64,000 nt of DNA from Paracoccus alcaliphilus (GCF_028553725.1 NZ_CP067124.1:3110001-3174000), one strand, 5' to 3'. Positions 36,194 to 44,597 are shown, numbered from the stretch's first letter. Program-made: numbers and translations. Notes: generated from the sequence alone by a model not told the origin.

Positions 36194-38395
36194 ATGCGCA
36201 GCACCCCGCTTGCCAGACGCCTCATGGCCTCGACCCTGCCGGTCGCCTTTCTGATCGGAACGGCGTCCGGCACTGCTCAGGCCGATCCCATGATCGCCCG
36301 CAACATGTCCAGCTATGGCATGCCCGGCGGGATCGACACGCCAACCGCCGAAGTGCTGCCCGACGGCACGCTTGGCGCGACGGTGTCATGGTCGGATTAC
36401 GCGCGGCGGGGCAATGTCACCTTTCAGGTGCTGCCGCGACTGACCACGGTGCTGCGGTATTCGCGGGTCGAGGGTATCAACGATTATCGTCAGGACGGCT
36501 ATATTTCGGACCGCTCGTTTGACCTGCGCCTTCAGATCCTGGACGAACAGGGCTGGCGCCCGGCCATCGCCGTCGGGTTTCAGGATGTGCTGGGCACCGG
36601 GATCTATTCCGGCGAATATATCGTCGCGACCAAGAACATCACGCCGACGATCCGCGCCTCGGCCGGTCTGGGCTGGGGTGTGCTGGCGGGCAAGCCCCGC
36701 ACCATTGATGTCGGCGACGAGGGCGGCACGCTGGATGCCGACAACTGGTTCTCGGGCAGTCCCAAGCCCTTCGCTTCGGTCAGTTGGCAGGTCAATGAGC
36801 GCCTGAGCCTCGTCGCGGAATATTCCAACGATATCTATTTTACCCGCTATAGCAGTGGGCGCGAATATCAACAAGGTGACGAAGAGCCGGGCAGCAAGGT
36901 CAATCTCGGCGCCTATTACAGCTTTGGCCGCGCCTATCAGGCCGGGCTTTACACCATTGGCGGCGACACCATCGGCGCGCAGCTGACCGTCGCGCTGAAC
37001 CCGCGCGAGGCCCCCTATCCCTCGGGGCTGGAAAAGGCCCCCGCGCCGGTGCGTCCACGCCCTGCCCCCGCCGCCGATCCCGAAGGCTGGTCGGGCCAGT
37101 GGTCGCAGGACCCCACTGCGCAACCCGCCATCCAGACATCGCTTGGCGACGCGCTGGACAAGGAAGGTCAGGTGCTGGAATCCATGGCGCTGTCGGCCAA
37201 CCGCGCCGAGGTCCGCATCGACAACCGCCGCTATATCAGCCAGGCCGAGGCCGTGGGCCGCACCGCCCGCCTGATGAGCCGCGCCCTGCCACCTTCGGTG
37301 GAAACCTTCGTCATCACCTCGACCGCCGAAGGCATGCCGACCTCATCGGTCACGCTGCGCCGCTCGGATGTCGAGCGGCTGGAAAATACCGAGGCCAGCC
37401 AGATCGCCTCGGTCGCCGCCCTGACCGATGCGCCGCTGAGGGCACCGGGGCTGGTGCGCAGCGATGAGATCTATCCGCGCTTTCAGTGGTCGATCAAACC
37501 CTATGTCGATCTGGGCATCTTCAGCGCCGAGGACGGGCTCACCCACGAGGTCGGGGCCGAGGCCCGCGCCAGCTATGAGCTGATGCCGGGGCTGATCGTC
37601 ACCGGTGCGCTGCGTCAACGGGCCTTCGGCAACATGGATCAACGCGGGCCGGGCATTCCCGGTCAGCGCGGCGAGCATTACACGGCCGAGGAATATCTGG
37701 CCGATCCAAGCCTTGAGACCACACCCGAAGGTGTGCCGCGCGTGCGCTCGGATTCGCGCATGTATCGCGACAACAGCAGCCCGACGATCCCCGAGCTGAC
37801 GCTGGCCTGGTACAGCAAGCCGACCGAGACCGTCTATACCCGCGTCACCGGCGGCTTGCTGGAACGCGGCTATGGCGGCGTCTCGGCCGAGGCGCTGTGG
37901 AAGCCCGCCAATTCGCCGCTGGCCTTCGGGGCCGAGATCAGCCACGTCAAGAAACGCGATTTCGACGGGTTGTTCGACTTCCGCGATTACGAGGTCACGA
38001 TGGGCCATGTCTCGGCCTATTACGAATTTTCTCAAGGATTTGCCCAGGGCTTCACCGCGCAGTTGGATGTCGGCAAATATCTGGCCGGGGATGTCGGCGC
38101 CACCGTCAGCCTGACCCGCGAATTCGCCAATGGCTGGCGCATCGGCGCCTATGCAACCAAGACCGACATGAGCGCCGAGGAATTCGGCGAAGGCAGCTTT
38201 GACAAGGGCATCATGCTGTCGATCCCGATCGGCTGGGCCACCGGACAGCCCTCGCGCGAACGGGCCTCGACCACGCTACGCTCTCTGTCGCGCGATGGCG
38301 GTGCGCAGTTGAACGTCAACGGCCGGCTTTACGACAAGATCCGCGACAGCCATTCGGTCGAACTCTATGAAGGCTGGGGGAGGTTCTGGCGATGA
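36194..38395 (+). CDS. YjbH-family outer membrane beta-barrel protein
   Basis: Large exported protein (733 aa) of the YjbH/GfcD type, associated with surface polysaccharide production. The signal peptide (to about residue 30, GTAQA) is followed by YGMPGGIDTPTAEVLPDGTL, the hallmark start of the family. Many alternating hydrophobic strands come next (FQVLPRLTTVLRYSRVEG, VSWQVNERLSLVAEYSNDI). The C-terminus ends ELYEGWGRFWR, an aromatic-terminated barrel end. The ATG at 36194 has AAGGA upstream. The yjbF-like gene overlaps its end as ATGA, so the two are coupled. No polysaccharide synthesis genes lie nearby. Confidence 0.82.
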   Translation: MRSTPLARRLMASTLPVAFLIGTASGTAQADPMIARNMSSYGMPGGIDTPTAEVLPDGTLGATVSWSDYARRGNVTFQVLPRLTTVLRYSRVEGINDYRQDGYISDRSFDLRLQILDEQGWRPAIAVGFQDVLGTGIYSGEYIVATKNITPTIRASAGLGWGVLAGKPRTIDVGDEGGTLDADNWFSGSPKPFASVSWQVNERLSLVAEYSNDIYFTRYSSGREYQQGDEEPGSKVNLGAYYSFGRAYQAGLYTIGGDTIGAQLTVALNPREAPYPSGLEKAPAPVRPRPAPAADPEGWSGQWSQDPTAQPAIQTSLGDALDKEGQVLESMALSANRAEVRIDNRRYISQAEAVGRTARLMSRALPPSVETFVITSTAEGMPTSSVTLRRSDVERLENTEASQIASVAALTDAPLRAPGLVRSDEIYPRFQWSIKPYVDLGIFSAEDGLTHEVGAEARASYELMPGLIVTGALRQRAFGNMDQRGPGIPGQRGEHYTAEEYLADPSLETTPEGVPRVRSDSRMYRDNSSPTIPELTLAWYSKPTETVYTRVTGGLLERGYGGVSAEALWKPANSPLAFGAEISHVKKRDFDGLFDFRDYEVTMGHVSAYYEFSQGFAQGFTAQLDVGKYLAGDVGATVSLTREFANGWRIGAYATKTDMSAEEFGEGSFDKGIMLSIPIGWATGQPSRERASTTLRSLSRDGGAQLNVNGRLYDKIRDSHSVELYEGWGRFWR

Positions 38396-39042
38396 ACGGC
38401 GCTTTCAAGATCACGCTGGCCGCCGGTCTGCTGGCCGGGCTGGCCGCTTGTGGCAATGACGACGCAGGTGGCGGCCCGTTGGGTGCACTGACACAGGCCG
38501 CGGGTCAGGCCGTGGCCGAACGGCGCGGCGGACAGGACCCCGCCGCCCCGGCCAGAACACCAACCGACGCGGCGGCCGAGGCGCTGCGGGTCAATCCCGG
38601 CCCACTGATCCAGGCCGGATTTGAATCGCTTGGCCGCACGCAGGTCATGGCGATGACCGGCCAGAACGGCGCCCTGCGCACCTATATGACCCCGTCCGAA
38701 GAGGCGCTGATCCTGCGCGGCGGGATGCTGGTCGGCACGCGGGGGCTGGGCAATGACCTCTCGGTCGCCGAGCCGCAGACCGAGGCGCTGATCCGCGCGG
38801 GCAGGTCGGGTTCGGGACAGCGCGTCATGCGCTATTTCACCGGCGACGGGCTGGAGCGGCCGCTGAGTTTCGACTGCACCGTCGGACCGGGACCGAATGC
38901 GGGTGTAGTGGTCGAGAACTGCGGAGGTCACGGCACCAGCTTCCAGAACAGCTATATGTCGCAGGGCGGCCAGATCGCTGTCTCGCGGCAATGGGTCGGC
39001 CCGGCGCTGGGTTACGTCACCATCCAGACGCTGCGCCCCTGA
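38392..39042 (+). CDS. YjbF-family lipoprotein (GfcB-like)
   Basis: A 216-aa lipoprotein with signal MNGAFKITLAAGLLAGLAAC, where the terminal Cys is the lipidation site. The mature part contains TQVMAMTGQNGALRTYMTP, RGGMLVGTRGLGNDLSVAEP and ENCGGHGTSFQNSYMSQGGQ, features of the YjbF/GfcB family. A strong GGGAGG lies before the ATG, inside the yjbH-like gene. It probably acts with the YjbH-like barrel at the outer membrane in polysaccharide export or modification; this is inferred from the E. coli yjbEFGH and gfcABCD operons. Confidence 0.82.
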   Translation: MNGAFKITLAAGLLAGLAACGNDDAGGGPLGALTQAAGQAVAERRGGQDPAAPARTPTDAAAEALRVNPGPLIQAGFESLGRTQVMAMTGQNGALRTYMTPSEEALILRGGMLVGTRGLGNDLSVAEPQTEALIRAGRSGSGQRVMRYFTGDGLERPLSFDCTVGPGPNAGVVVENCGGHGTSFQNSYMSQGGQIAVSRQWVGPALGYVTIQTLRP

Positions 39043-39069
39043 ACCGCCCCCGAACGATGTGAAACAAAG

Positions 39070-39097
39070 AACCGGCCCAAGGGCCGGTTTTTCTTTG
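39070..39097 (+). terminator. Rho-independent terminator after the yjbHF pair
   Basis: AACCGGCCC-AA-GGGCCGGTT followed by TTTTCTTTG, 28 bases after the yjbF-like stop. A perfect GC-rich stem with a T-run. Confidence 0.85.
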
Positions 39098-39157
39098 TCC
39101 GCCGGTCAGGGGATGATCCGTCAGCCGGGGTTTTCCAGCAGGTGAACCGCGCAAATG

Positions 39158-39191
39158 AAAAGGGCTGGCCATAGAGGCCAGCCCTTGAAAA
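39158..39191 (-). terminator. Terminator of the small secreted protein gene
   Basis: On the minus strand AAGGGCTGGCC-TCTAT-GGCCAGCCCTT followed by TTCATTTG. It lies 30 bases after the stop of the gene at 39221 and faces the preceding terminator. Confidence 0.8.
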
Positions 39192-39220
39192 CCTGACGGG
39201 ACCCGGGTCCCGTCCGGAAA

Positions 39221-39424
39221 TCAGCTGTCATCATCGTCCGAGGCGATGGCCGCGATCACGCCCAGCAGCAGCAGGGCGGGAACGACCAGACCGGCGTTCG
39301 ACGAAGCCGGCTGCTCTTCAACAATGACGGGCTCGACTTCGACGACGGGGGCAACATAGCCACCGGCGAGAGCCGAGGAGGCGGTCAGGCCGAGAGCGGC
39401 CGCAAAAGTAGCAAATTTGGTCAT
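39221..39424 (-). CDS. Small exported protein with acidic C-terminal tail
   Basis: A 67-aa protein: signal peptide MTKFATFAAALGLTASSALA, then GGYVAPVVEVEPVIVEEQPA, a hydrophobic stretch (LVVPALLLLGVIAAIA) and the end SDDDDS. The start at ATG 39424 is favoured over ATG 39430 because GGAG sits 7 bases before it and only 1 base before the other. It has its own terminator and converges on the yjbHF pair. Size and layout recall the small secreted YjbE/GfcA proteins, but the sequence does not prove it. Function unknown. Confidence 0.7.
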   Translation of the reverse strand: MTKFATFAAALGLTASSALAGGYVAPVVEVEPVIVEEQPASSNAGLVVPALLLLGVIAAIASDDDDS

Positions 39425-39848
39425 GATCATGCTCCGTTTCGTTGAAAGCTGCCGTCTCCGGCAACATCGATGCGACAGTTGCACAAACCCGAACGGTTGA
39501 AAAGCAGCATTAAATCAAATCCCCCGCGGCCTTGCGCTCACTGTTGCATAATCGCCAACACGCCCGGATGCCCCCTGGTTCCGCCAACCGGAGGGCCGCG
39601 TCGCAAAGCTGTGGCAATCCTGCATCATGGGGCGCGGAAGCGCCGGATAAACACAGGAAAAACGCGCGCCTCACCCTGTCGCGACCATGCAGGCCATACC
39701 AAAGGGGCAGGAATTTTTACCGTAATTTCAAACCGCACGGTCGGGCAAGGTTTCGCCATCGGCTGGCGGGATCTTGCTATTGCGGCCATTGCGGAGGCGA
39801 AGGATCGCGGCATTCACGCAACTGCCCGATCCATGATTCGAGCGCCGG
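39425..39848. other. Non-coding stretch
   Basis: About 420 bp between the small exported protein gene and zur. Short open frames in it lack ribosome-binding sites and protein-like composition. The part next to 39424 should hold the promoter of the small gene. I see no RNA gene or repeat. Confidence 0.5.
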
Positions 39849-40346
39849 TCAGACAGCCGCCGCACAGGCGGGGCACAGACCCAGCACCTCGACCGTGCTG
39901 CGCTCCATCACAAAGCCCGACTCGGCGGCCAGATCGCCCAGCAGATCGCGGATGCGGGTGCCGGGCAGTTCGGCGACCTTGTCGCATTTGCGGCAGATCA
40001 GAAAGGCGGGCGCGTGATCATGGCCGGGATGCAGACAGGCCGCAAAGGCGTTCAACCGCTGCACCCGATGCGCCAGCCCGTGCTGGACCAGAAATTCCAG
40101 CGCCCGATAGGCGACCGGAGGCTGACGCCCGAACCCTTCCTCGGCCAGACGGTCAAGGATCTCATAGGCGCCCATGGCCCGATGCGATTCCAGCAGGATC
40201 TCCAGCGTGCGCCGCCTGACCGGGGTCAGACGCGCGCCCTCGGCGGCCAGCCGCTTTACCGCCTCGTCCAGCGCATGCGCCTCGCAGGCGTCATGGTCGT
40301 GCGGGTTGAACGCCGTGTCGGCGGCAGAGTGATTGGCAGCGGCCAT
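39849..40346 (-). CDS. zur: Fur-family transcriptional repressor, Zur type
   Basis: Metal-dependent repressor, 165 aa, most like Zur. The winged-helix part has LTPVRRRTLEILLESHRAMGA and the recognition segment RQPPVAYRALEFLVQHGLAH. Regulatory and structural metal ligands include HPGHDHAPAFLICRKCDK (C118, C121) and GLCPACAAAV (C158, C161), plus a His-rich N-terminus (HDHDACEAH). Zinc is the likely cofactor by similarity to E. coli Zur, but Fur family members can be mistaken for one another. It is divergent from hemP, with a long palindrome in between. No zinc transporter genes adjoin it. Confidence 0.82.
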   Translation of the reverse strand: MAAANHSAADTAFNPHDHDACEAHALDEAVKRLAAEGARLTPVRRRTLEILLESHRAMGAYEILDRLAEEGFGRQPPVAYRALEFLVQHGLAHRVQRLNAFAACLHPGHDHAPAFLICRKCDKVAELPGTRIRDLLGDLAAESGFVMERSTVEVLGLCPACAAAV

Positions 40347-40413
40347 GAGAATCCATCCTCTTCGAGGGGTCAGCGCCCCTTATGACATGGGGGCCAAGCC
40401 TTTCGCAACAAAG

Positions 40414-40437
40414 CCCCGAAATGCTCGCATTTCAGGG
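40414..40437. promoter_or_regulatory. Long palindrome between zur and hemP (candidate operator)
   Basis: The core GAAATGC-TC-GCATTTC (40418-40433) is perfect and extends to CCC...GGG with one mismatch on each side (40414-40437). It lies 72 bp from the zur ATG and 91 bp from the hemP ATG. No T-run follows, and both genes start away from it, so an operator is the best reading. It matches neither the Zur consensus nor the Irr box I know. Confidence 0.55.
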
Positions 40438-40527
40438 ATGCGCCAATACCCGACTCTTTTCCTTTGACATTTCCGAGGGAATTTGTCAGCTTTCACGGCG
40501 AACGAAATGCCAGCCAAGAGGGCCAAC

Positions 40528-40704
40528 ATGACCGCTGCGCAACCAGCAGAATTTCCCCGTCCGGGCGCCACTGCCTTGTCCCGGATTCCCCAGCATGACG
40601 CGACCGTTCTGACCCGCGGCGGCAATCAGGCGCTGATCGTCCTGGACGATCAGGTCTATCAACTGCGCATCACCCGCGCAGGCAAGCTGATCCTGACGAA
40701 GTGA
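40528..40704 (+). CDS. hemP: Hemin uptake protein HemP
   Basis: A 58-aa protein whose C-terminal half is the HemP motif: LIVLDDQVYQLRITRAGKLI followed by LTK. HemP proteins are small activators or accessories of haem uptake genes in proteobacteria. The start at ATG 40528 has AGAGGG six bases upstream; ATG 40507 and TTG 40483 are in frame but lack it. A TTGACA at 40464-40469 may be the -35 box. No haem receptor or ABC genes follow, so it acts alone here or in trans. Confidence 0.8.
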   Translation: MTAAQPAEFPRPGATALSRIPQHDATVLTRGGNQALIVLDDQVYQLRITRAGKLILTK

Positions 40705-40706
40705 TC

Positions 40707-40730
40707 AAGGGGCGCGGCGCGCCCCTTTTC
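40707..40730. terminator. Bidirectional terminator between hemP and rluB
   Basis: AAGGGGCGC-GGC-GCGCCCCTT followed by TTC on the plus strand, between the convergent ends of hemP (40704) and rluB (40740). The A-run/T-run symmetry lets it serve both directions. Confidence 0.85.
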
Positions 40731-40739
40731 AATGGCCCT

Positions 40740-42203
40740 TCAATCGCGTCTGGGGCCACCGGGACGACCCGAGGGCTTGTGCCCGCCCGGTCGTCCGCCC
40801 GGCTTGCCTCCGGGTTTGCCACCCCGGCCACCGGCAGGGCCCGGCCCGCCCTTGCCACGGGCGCCAAAATCCTTGCCCCCCGCATCGGGTTTGCCACCGA
40901 ACCTTGCGCCACGACCTTCGGCTGCGGGGTTGCCACTGCGCGCAGGCTTGTCACCAAAGCCCCGACCTTCGCCATCCCGTGCGGCAAAACCCCTGCCCCC
41001 GGCATGCGGCTTGCCCCCGGGCTTGCCGTCGAACCTTCCACGGGAATCCGAGGCGGGCTTGGCCGGATATTTGCCACGCGCGGGCTTGTCGCCAAAGCTG
41101 CGGCCCTCTGCGCGCGGCGCCTGACCGTCCTTCGCGGCAAAGCCCCTGCCCGCCCCGGCGCGTTCGGCATGTGGCCGATCGCTTCCCGGTTCGCGACGCG
41201 GACGCTTGTCGCCATCACCGCCTTGCCCGGCGGCAAAAGGCCGGGCACCCCAGCTTTTGCCGGTCCCCGAACGCTCGGCAGGCTTGTCGCCGCGACGCTC
41301 GGGCCGGTCTGACCCGAAGGCACGAGGCTTGCGCGGACCGGCATCGCCGCCGCGATCACTGCGGCCTTCCCGGCCCCCTGCCCCGAAGGAGCGCGGGCCA
41401 CGGGACGCACCGGCCGCCCGATGCGGCGCCTCGTCCTCTTCGCCGGTCAACAACCCGCCCAACTGATCGCGCAGCACCCGGCGCTTGACCTCGACCACCT
41501 CGTTACGCTCCATCCCGGTCAGCCGGAACGGACCATAGCTGATGCGGATCAGCCGGTTCACCTGCAATCCGACATGGGCCATCGCGCGCCGGATCTCGCG
41601 GTTGCGGCCTTCGCGAATACCCACCGTCAGCCAGGCATTGGCGCCCTGCTGACCGTCCAGCTTGATCTCCATCGGCGCGAATTCCTCGCCCTCTATGGTC
41701 GCGCCACGGCGCAGGGGCGCAAAGGTCAGATCGTTGGGCTGGCCGTTCACCCGCACGCGATAGCGCCGCAGCCAGCCGGTCGAGGGCAGCTCCAGCCGCC
41801 GCTTCAGCTCTCCGTCATTGGTCAGCAGCAGCAACCCTTCCGAGGTCAGGTCCAGCCGTCCGACCGACATCACCCGGGGCAGATCGCGCGGCAGGGCGTC
41901 GAACACCGTCTGACGGCCCTTCTCGTCGCTTTCCGAGGTCACCAGCCCGACCGGCTTGTAATACAGCCACAGCCGCGTTTCCTGCTTTTCGTCCAGCTTC
42001 TTGCCATCGACCATGATGCGGTCGGCCGGCGACACATCCAGCGCCGGGCTGTCGATCACCTTGCCGTTCACACTGACCCGGCGTTCCAGAATCATCCGCT
42101 CGGAATCGCGGCGACTGGCGACGCCCGCGCGCGCCATCACCTTGGCGATGCGGTCGGTCTTGTCGAATTTTTGGGGCTGCTGGTCCTGCTGGTCATCGGT
42201 CAT
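40740..42203 (-). CDS. rluB: 23S rRNA pseudouridine synthase RluB-like with long Gly/Arg/Lys-rich tail
   Basis: Pseudouridine synthase (487 aa) of the RsuA/RluB/E/F group. The S4 domain is at ~15-60 ([20 protein letters not shown]); the catalytic Asp lies in [20 protein letters not shown], and [19 protein letters not shown] follows. Residues ~265-487 are low complexity: repeated [17 protein letters not shown] and RPGG units rich in Gly, Arg, Lys, Pro and Ala, probably a disordered RNA-binding tail. The start at ATG 42203 (MTDDQQDQQ) has AGGAG upstream; the frame remains open to 42323 without homology. Divergent from tadA. Confidence 0.9.
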   Translation of the reverse strand: MTDDQQDQQPQKFDKTDRIAKVMARAGVASRRDSERMILERRVSVNGKVIDSPALDVSPADRIMVDGKKLDEKQETRLWLYYKPVGLVTSESDEKGRQTVFDALPRDLPRVMSVGRLDLTSEGLLLLTNDGELKRRLELPSTGWLRRYRVRVNGQPNDLTFAPLRRGATIEGEEFAPMEIKLDGQQGANAWLTVGIREGRNREIRRAMAHVGLQVNRLIRISYGPFRLTGMERNEVVEVKRRVLRDQLGGLLTGEEDEAPHRAAGASRGPRSFGAGGREGRSDRGGDAGPRKPRAFGSDRPERRGDKPAERSGTGKSWGARPFAAGQGGDGDKRPRREPGSDRPHAERAGAGRGFAAKDGQAPRAEGRSFGDKPARGKYPAKPASDSRGRFDGKPGGKPHAGGRGFAARDGEGRGFGDKPARSGNPAAEGRGARFGGKPDAGGKDFGARGKGGPGPAGGRGGKPGGKPGGRPGGHKPSGRPGGPRRD

Positions 42204-42322
42204 GCGATATCTCCTGCGCATCTCTGCGGTGGCAAAACCCTCTTCTACGCGCGCGGCGGCGTCGGTGAAAGCCTTGTTTTGCCCGCTTGCCCGATTGGCC
42301 GCAGCCTGCGACAAGCAGCGCA

Positions 42323-42775
42323 ATGCAGCAATTCACCTCGCATATGGCGCAGGCTCTGGCCGAGGCGCAGGCCGCCGCCGACCGTGGCGAGGTTCCGGTG
42401 GGCGCGGTGCTGGTCGCCCCCGATGGCCGGGTCGTCGCGGCCGCAGGCAACCGCACCCGTGCCGACCGCGACCCCACCGCCCATGCCGAGATCCTGGCCA
42501 TCCGCGCCGCCTGCACGGCGCTGGGGTCCGAGCGGCTGCCCGGCCACGCCCTGTGGGTCACGCTGGAGCCCTGCCCGATGTGCGCCGCCGCCATTTCGGC
42601 GACCCGGATCGAGCGGCTGTATTTCGGCGCCGACGACCCCCGGATGGGCGGCGTGCTGCACGGCGCGCGGGTTTTCGATCATCCGCAATGCCACCACCGC
42701 CCGCAGATCTATGACGGCATCCGCGCCCAGGAGTCCCGACAACTGCTGCGCAGCTTCTTCGCCACTCGCAGATAA
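42323..42775 (+). CDS. tadA: tRNA-specific adenosine deaminase
   Basis: Converts A34 to inosine in the tRNA-Arg anticodon; an essential zinc deaminase. In the 150-aa protein the zinc and catalytic motif is [12 protein letters not shown] (His and Glu) and [16 protein letters not shown] (two Cys). [11 protein letters not shown] follows, as in TadA. The start at ATG 42323 ([10 protein letters not shown]) was taken; an upstream TTG at 42287 would overlap the control region shared with rluB. Confidence 0.93.
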   Translation: MQQFTSHMAQALAEAQAAADRGEVPVGAVLVAPDGRVVAAAGNRTRADRDPTAHAEILAIRAACTALGSERLPGHALWVTLEPCPMCAAAISATRIERLYFGADDPRMGGVLHGARVFDHPQCHHRPQIYDGIRAQESRQLLRSFFATRR

Positions 42776-42917
42776 AAACCTGCGCCCGGGTGAGCACCTC
42801 CCCGATCATTGGCAGGATCGGGCGTAATTCAAGCTGCTCTCCGCACCGCGGCCAGTCTCCGATAAAAGGGGATCGTCCACGGGCGATCGGACGCACGAAG
42901 GGGTTCGAGGGGAACAG

Positions 42918-42938
42918 AAACTGTCCGGCGGACAGTTT
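42918..42938. repeat. Perfect palindrome at the left side of the IS remnant
   Basis: AAACTGTCC-GGC-GGACAGTTT has 9-bp perfect arms and lies a few bases before the recognisable transposase reading frame. It may be part of the mobile element or a target-site structure. Confidence 0.5.
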
Positions 42939-42941
42939 CGC

Positions 42942-43382
42942 CCGAGAACGAACTCCAAGCTGTACATGCTCAGCGACGGCAAGGGCCGGCCACCGGACTT
43001 CTTTCTATCTCCCGGTCAGATGGCCGACAGTCGTGGCGCACGCGTGCTTTTGCGCCATCTGCCAACGGCCAGGCGTTTCCTCGGCGACAAGGCGCATGAT
43101 GCCGACTGGTTGCGCGATGGCCTCAAGGACCGTGGCATCCGCCCCTGCATCCCGCCTCGGAAGAAGCGCAGGAAACCGGCCAGATACAGCAAGCGGCTCT
43201 ATCGGAAGCGATATCGCATCGAGAATGCCTTCGGCCGCCTGAAGGACTGGCCAATCGTCGGGAAAATAATCCCCCGGACTATTATTTGATCCTCCTCATA
43301 CATTGCTACCTGCTATGAGCGATGCGGAGACATCTTCCTCAACGCCTTCATCCTCGCCGCAATCATCATCTTCTGGGTCTGA
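42942..43382 (+). pseudogene. IS5-family (IS427-like) transposase remnant, interrupted by a 45-bp insert
   Basis: The C-terminal DDE part of an IS5-type transposase: RTNSKLYMLSDGKGRPPDFF, GDKAHDADWLRDGLKDRGIR, PCIPPRKKRRKPARY and RYRIENAFGRLKDW. The N-terminal half is absent. Reading runs to PIV at 43259, then 45 bp (43260-43304) with an in-frame TGA interrupts it. The normal ending resumes in frame as ATCYERCGDIFLNAFILAA to a TGA at 43380-43382. Both truncation and stop make the element dead. A TAGGG-ATGGA-CCCTA palindrome at 43389-43403 may be the right terminal repeat. Confidence 0.8.
43260..43304. repeat. 45-bp insertion with AT-rich inverted repeat in the transposase remnant
   Basis: Removing these 45 bases restores a continuous transposase C-terminus (PIV-ATCYERC). 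It contains AAATAAT and ATTATTT (43264-43270 and 43281-43287), which can form a hairpin, and the in-frame TGA. It could be a tiny mobile palindromic element or a footprint; only one copy is seen. Confidence 0.5.
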
Positions 43383-43403
43383 AATTAATAGGGATGGACC
43401 CTA

Positions 43404-43703
43404 ACACCAACACCGGATCCAGTGGTTGTTTTACAAGAAAATCTGCCAAAGTCAGCGGCTTCTGCAAAACCGCACGCGACAACTCCCGATTTATCAGGTT
43501 CACGGCTTGTTTCCGCTATGTCCTGATAACCCGCGGGCACGCCGTCATTGATTTTTCCGGGAAAATTCGGAGAGGTTCGAGACCGATGTTCTGCCGAATG
43601 AGCGCACCCCTCGCCGCCCGGCCGCGATAGGGTTTGCGTCCATCTTGGTCATGCGGATATCTGTCGGGTAACCCTATCCACGCGAAAACCGCAGGAGAGC
43701 CAG
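43404..43703. other. Non-coding debris right of the IS remnant
   Basis: About 300 bp of lower G+C than the neighbourhood with no convincing gene, probably decayed accessory DNA. The final ~20 bases hold AGGAGA, the ribosome-binding site of the glyoxalase gene. Confidence 0.45.
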
Positions 43704-44099
43704 ATGGCAAAATACATCCATTCCATGATCCGTGTGCTGGACGAGGAACGCTCGGTCGCGTTCTATCGGCAGGTCTTCGGCCTCGAAGTCGCCGAACGGC
43801 TGGATTTTCCCGAGTTCACGCTGATCTATCTGGCGAATGGCGAAAGCGGGACCGAGCTGGAGCTGACCGTCAACAAGGACCGCAGCGAACCCTATGATCT
43901 GGGGGATGGCTATGGCCATGTGGCGTTCTCGGTCGATGATCTGGACGCGACCCATGCAAGGTTGACGGCGGAAGGCTATGCCCCGCGCAAGCTGGTCGAT
44001 TTCGCGCCGGGGGGCGAGGTGATCGCGCGCTTCTTCTTCATCGCCGACCCGGACGGCTATCAGATCGAGGTGCTGCAACGCGGTGGGCGCTATCAGTGA
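43704..44099 (+). CDS. gloA: Lactoylglutathione lyase (glyoxalase I)
   Basis: Isomerises the methylglyoxal-glutathione adduct to S-lactoylglutathione. The 131-aa VOC-fold protein resembles E. coli GloA along its length: MAKYIHSMIRVLDEERSVAF, GTELELTVN, GYGHVAFSVDDL and ADPDGYQIEVLQ. The expected metal ligands are H6, E53, H72 and E122. AGGAGA precedes the ATG. It is followed by a GFA-family gene, another glutathione-linked family, which suggests a small aldehyde-detoxification pair. Confidence 0.9.
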   Translation: MAKYIHSMIRVLDEERSVAFYRQVFGLEVAERLDFPEFTLIYLANGESGTELELTVNKDRSEPYDLGDGYGHVAFSVDDLDATHARLTAEGYAPRKLVDFAPGGEVIARFFFIADPDGYQIEVLQRGGRYQ

Positions 44100-44161
44100 T
44101 CTGCTGACCGGAATTGTCAGCATGGTCGGGCGATCATGGCGCACCAGTCAGGAGATGCACC

Positions 44162-44593
44162 ATGAGCGAGCCGGAAACCGACATCACGACCTATCAGGCA
44201 AGCTGCTTTTGCGGCGCAGTGCGCTTTGAAGCGGATGGCGATCTGGCGGCGGGCACGATGCGCTGCAACTGCCGGTTCTGCCGCAAGATGCGTTACTGGG
44301 AAATGCGCCTGCCCGATCCGGGCGGGTTGCGGCTGATCCGCGGGCAAGAGCACCTGGCCGAGACGCCGCGCGCCGATGGCAACGGGATCGACATGCATCA
44401 CTGGTTCTGCGCCCGCTGCGGCACCCGGCTGTGGACCGAGGGCGATATCGCGGAAATGGGCGGTCGCTTCGTTCAGGTCTGCGTGCCGGCGCTGGATGCG
44501 GACGAGACCGAACTGATCGCCGCCCCGGTCTTCTGGGCCGATGGTGCGCATGACAACTGGTGGAACCCCGCCCCGGAAACGCGTCACCTCTAG
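44162..44593 (+). CDS. GFA-family (glutathione-dependent formaldehyde-activating enzyme-like) protein
   Basis: A 143-aa zinc-binding protein of the GFA/CENP-V fold. Cysteine ligands appear as SCFCGAVRFEA, MRCNCRFCRKM and HHWFCARCGTRLW, the three clusters that bind two zinc ions in this family. Most members have no proven formaldehyde activity, so the substrate is open. AGGAG lies before ATG 44162; an open frame from 44114 is not supported. Only 4 bp separate its stop from the convergent DUF892 gene. Confidence 0.85.
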   Translation: MSEPETDITTYQASCFCGAVRFEADGDLAAGTMRCNCRFCRKMRYWEMRLPDPGGLRLIRGQEHLAETPRADGNGIDMHHWFCARCGTRLWTEGDIAEMGGRFVQVCVPALDADETELIAAPVFWADGAHDNWWNPAPETRHL

Positions 44594-44597
44594 GCGG

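Noticed and set aside
39470..40219. A plus-strand open frame across the gap upstream of and through zur
   Set aside because: It is mostly antisense to the Zur-like gene, Arg/Pro-rich, and lacks a start signal.
42790..43242. A 150-codon frame upstream of and overlapping the IS remnant
   Set aside because: It is in another phase than the transposase homology and has no ribosome-binding site or similarity.
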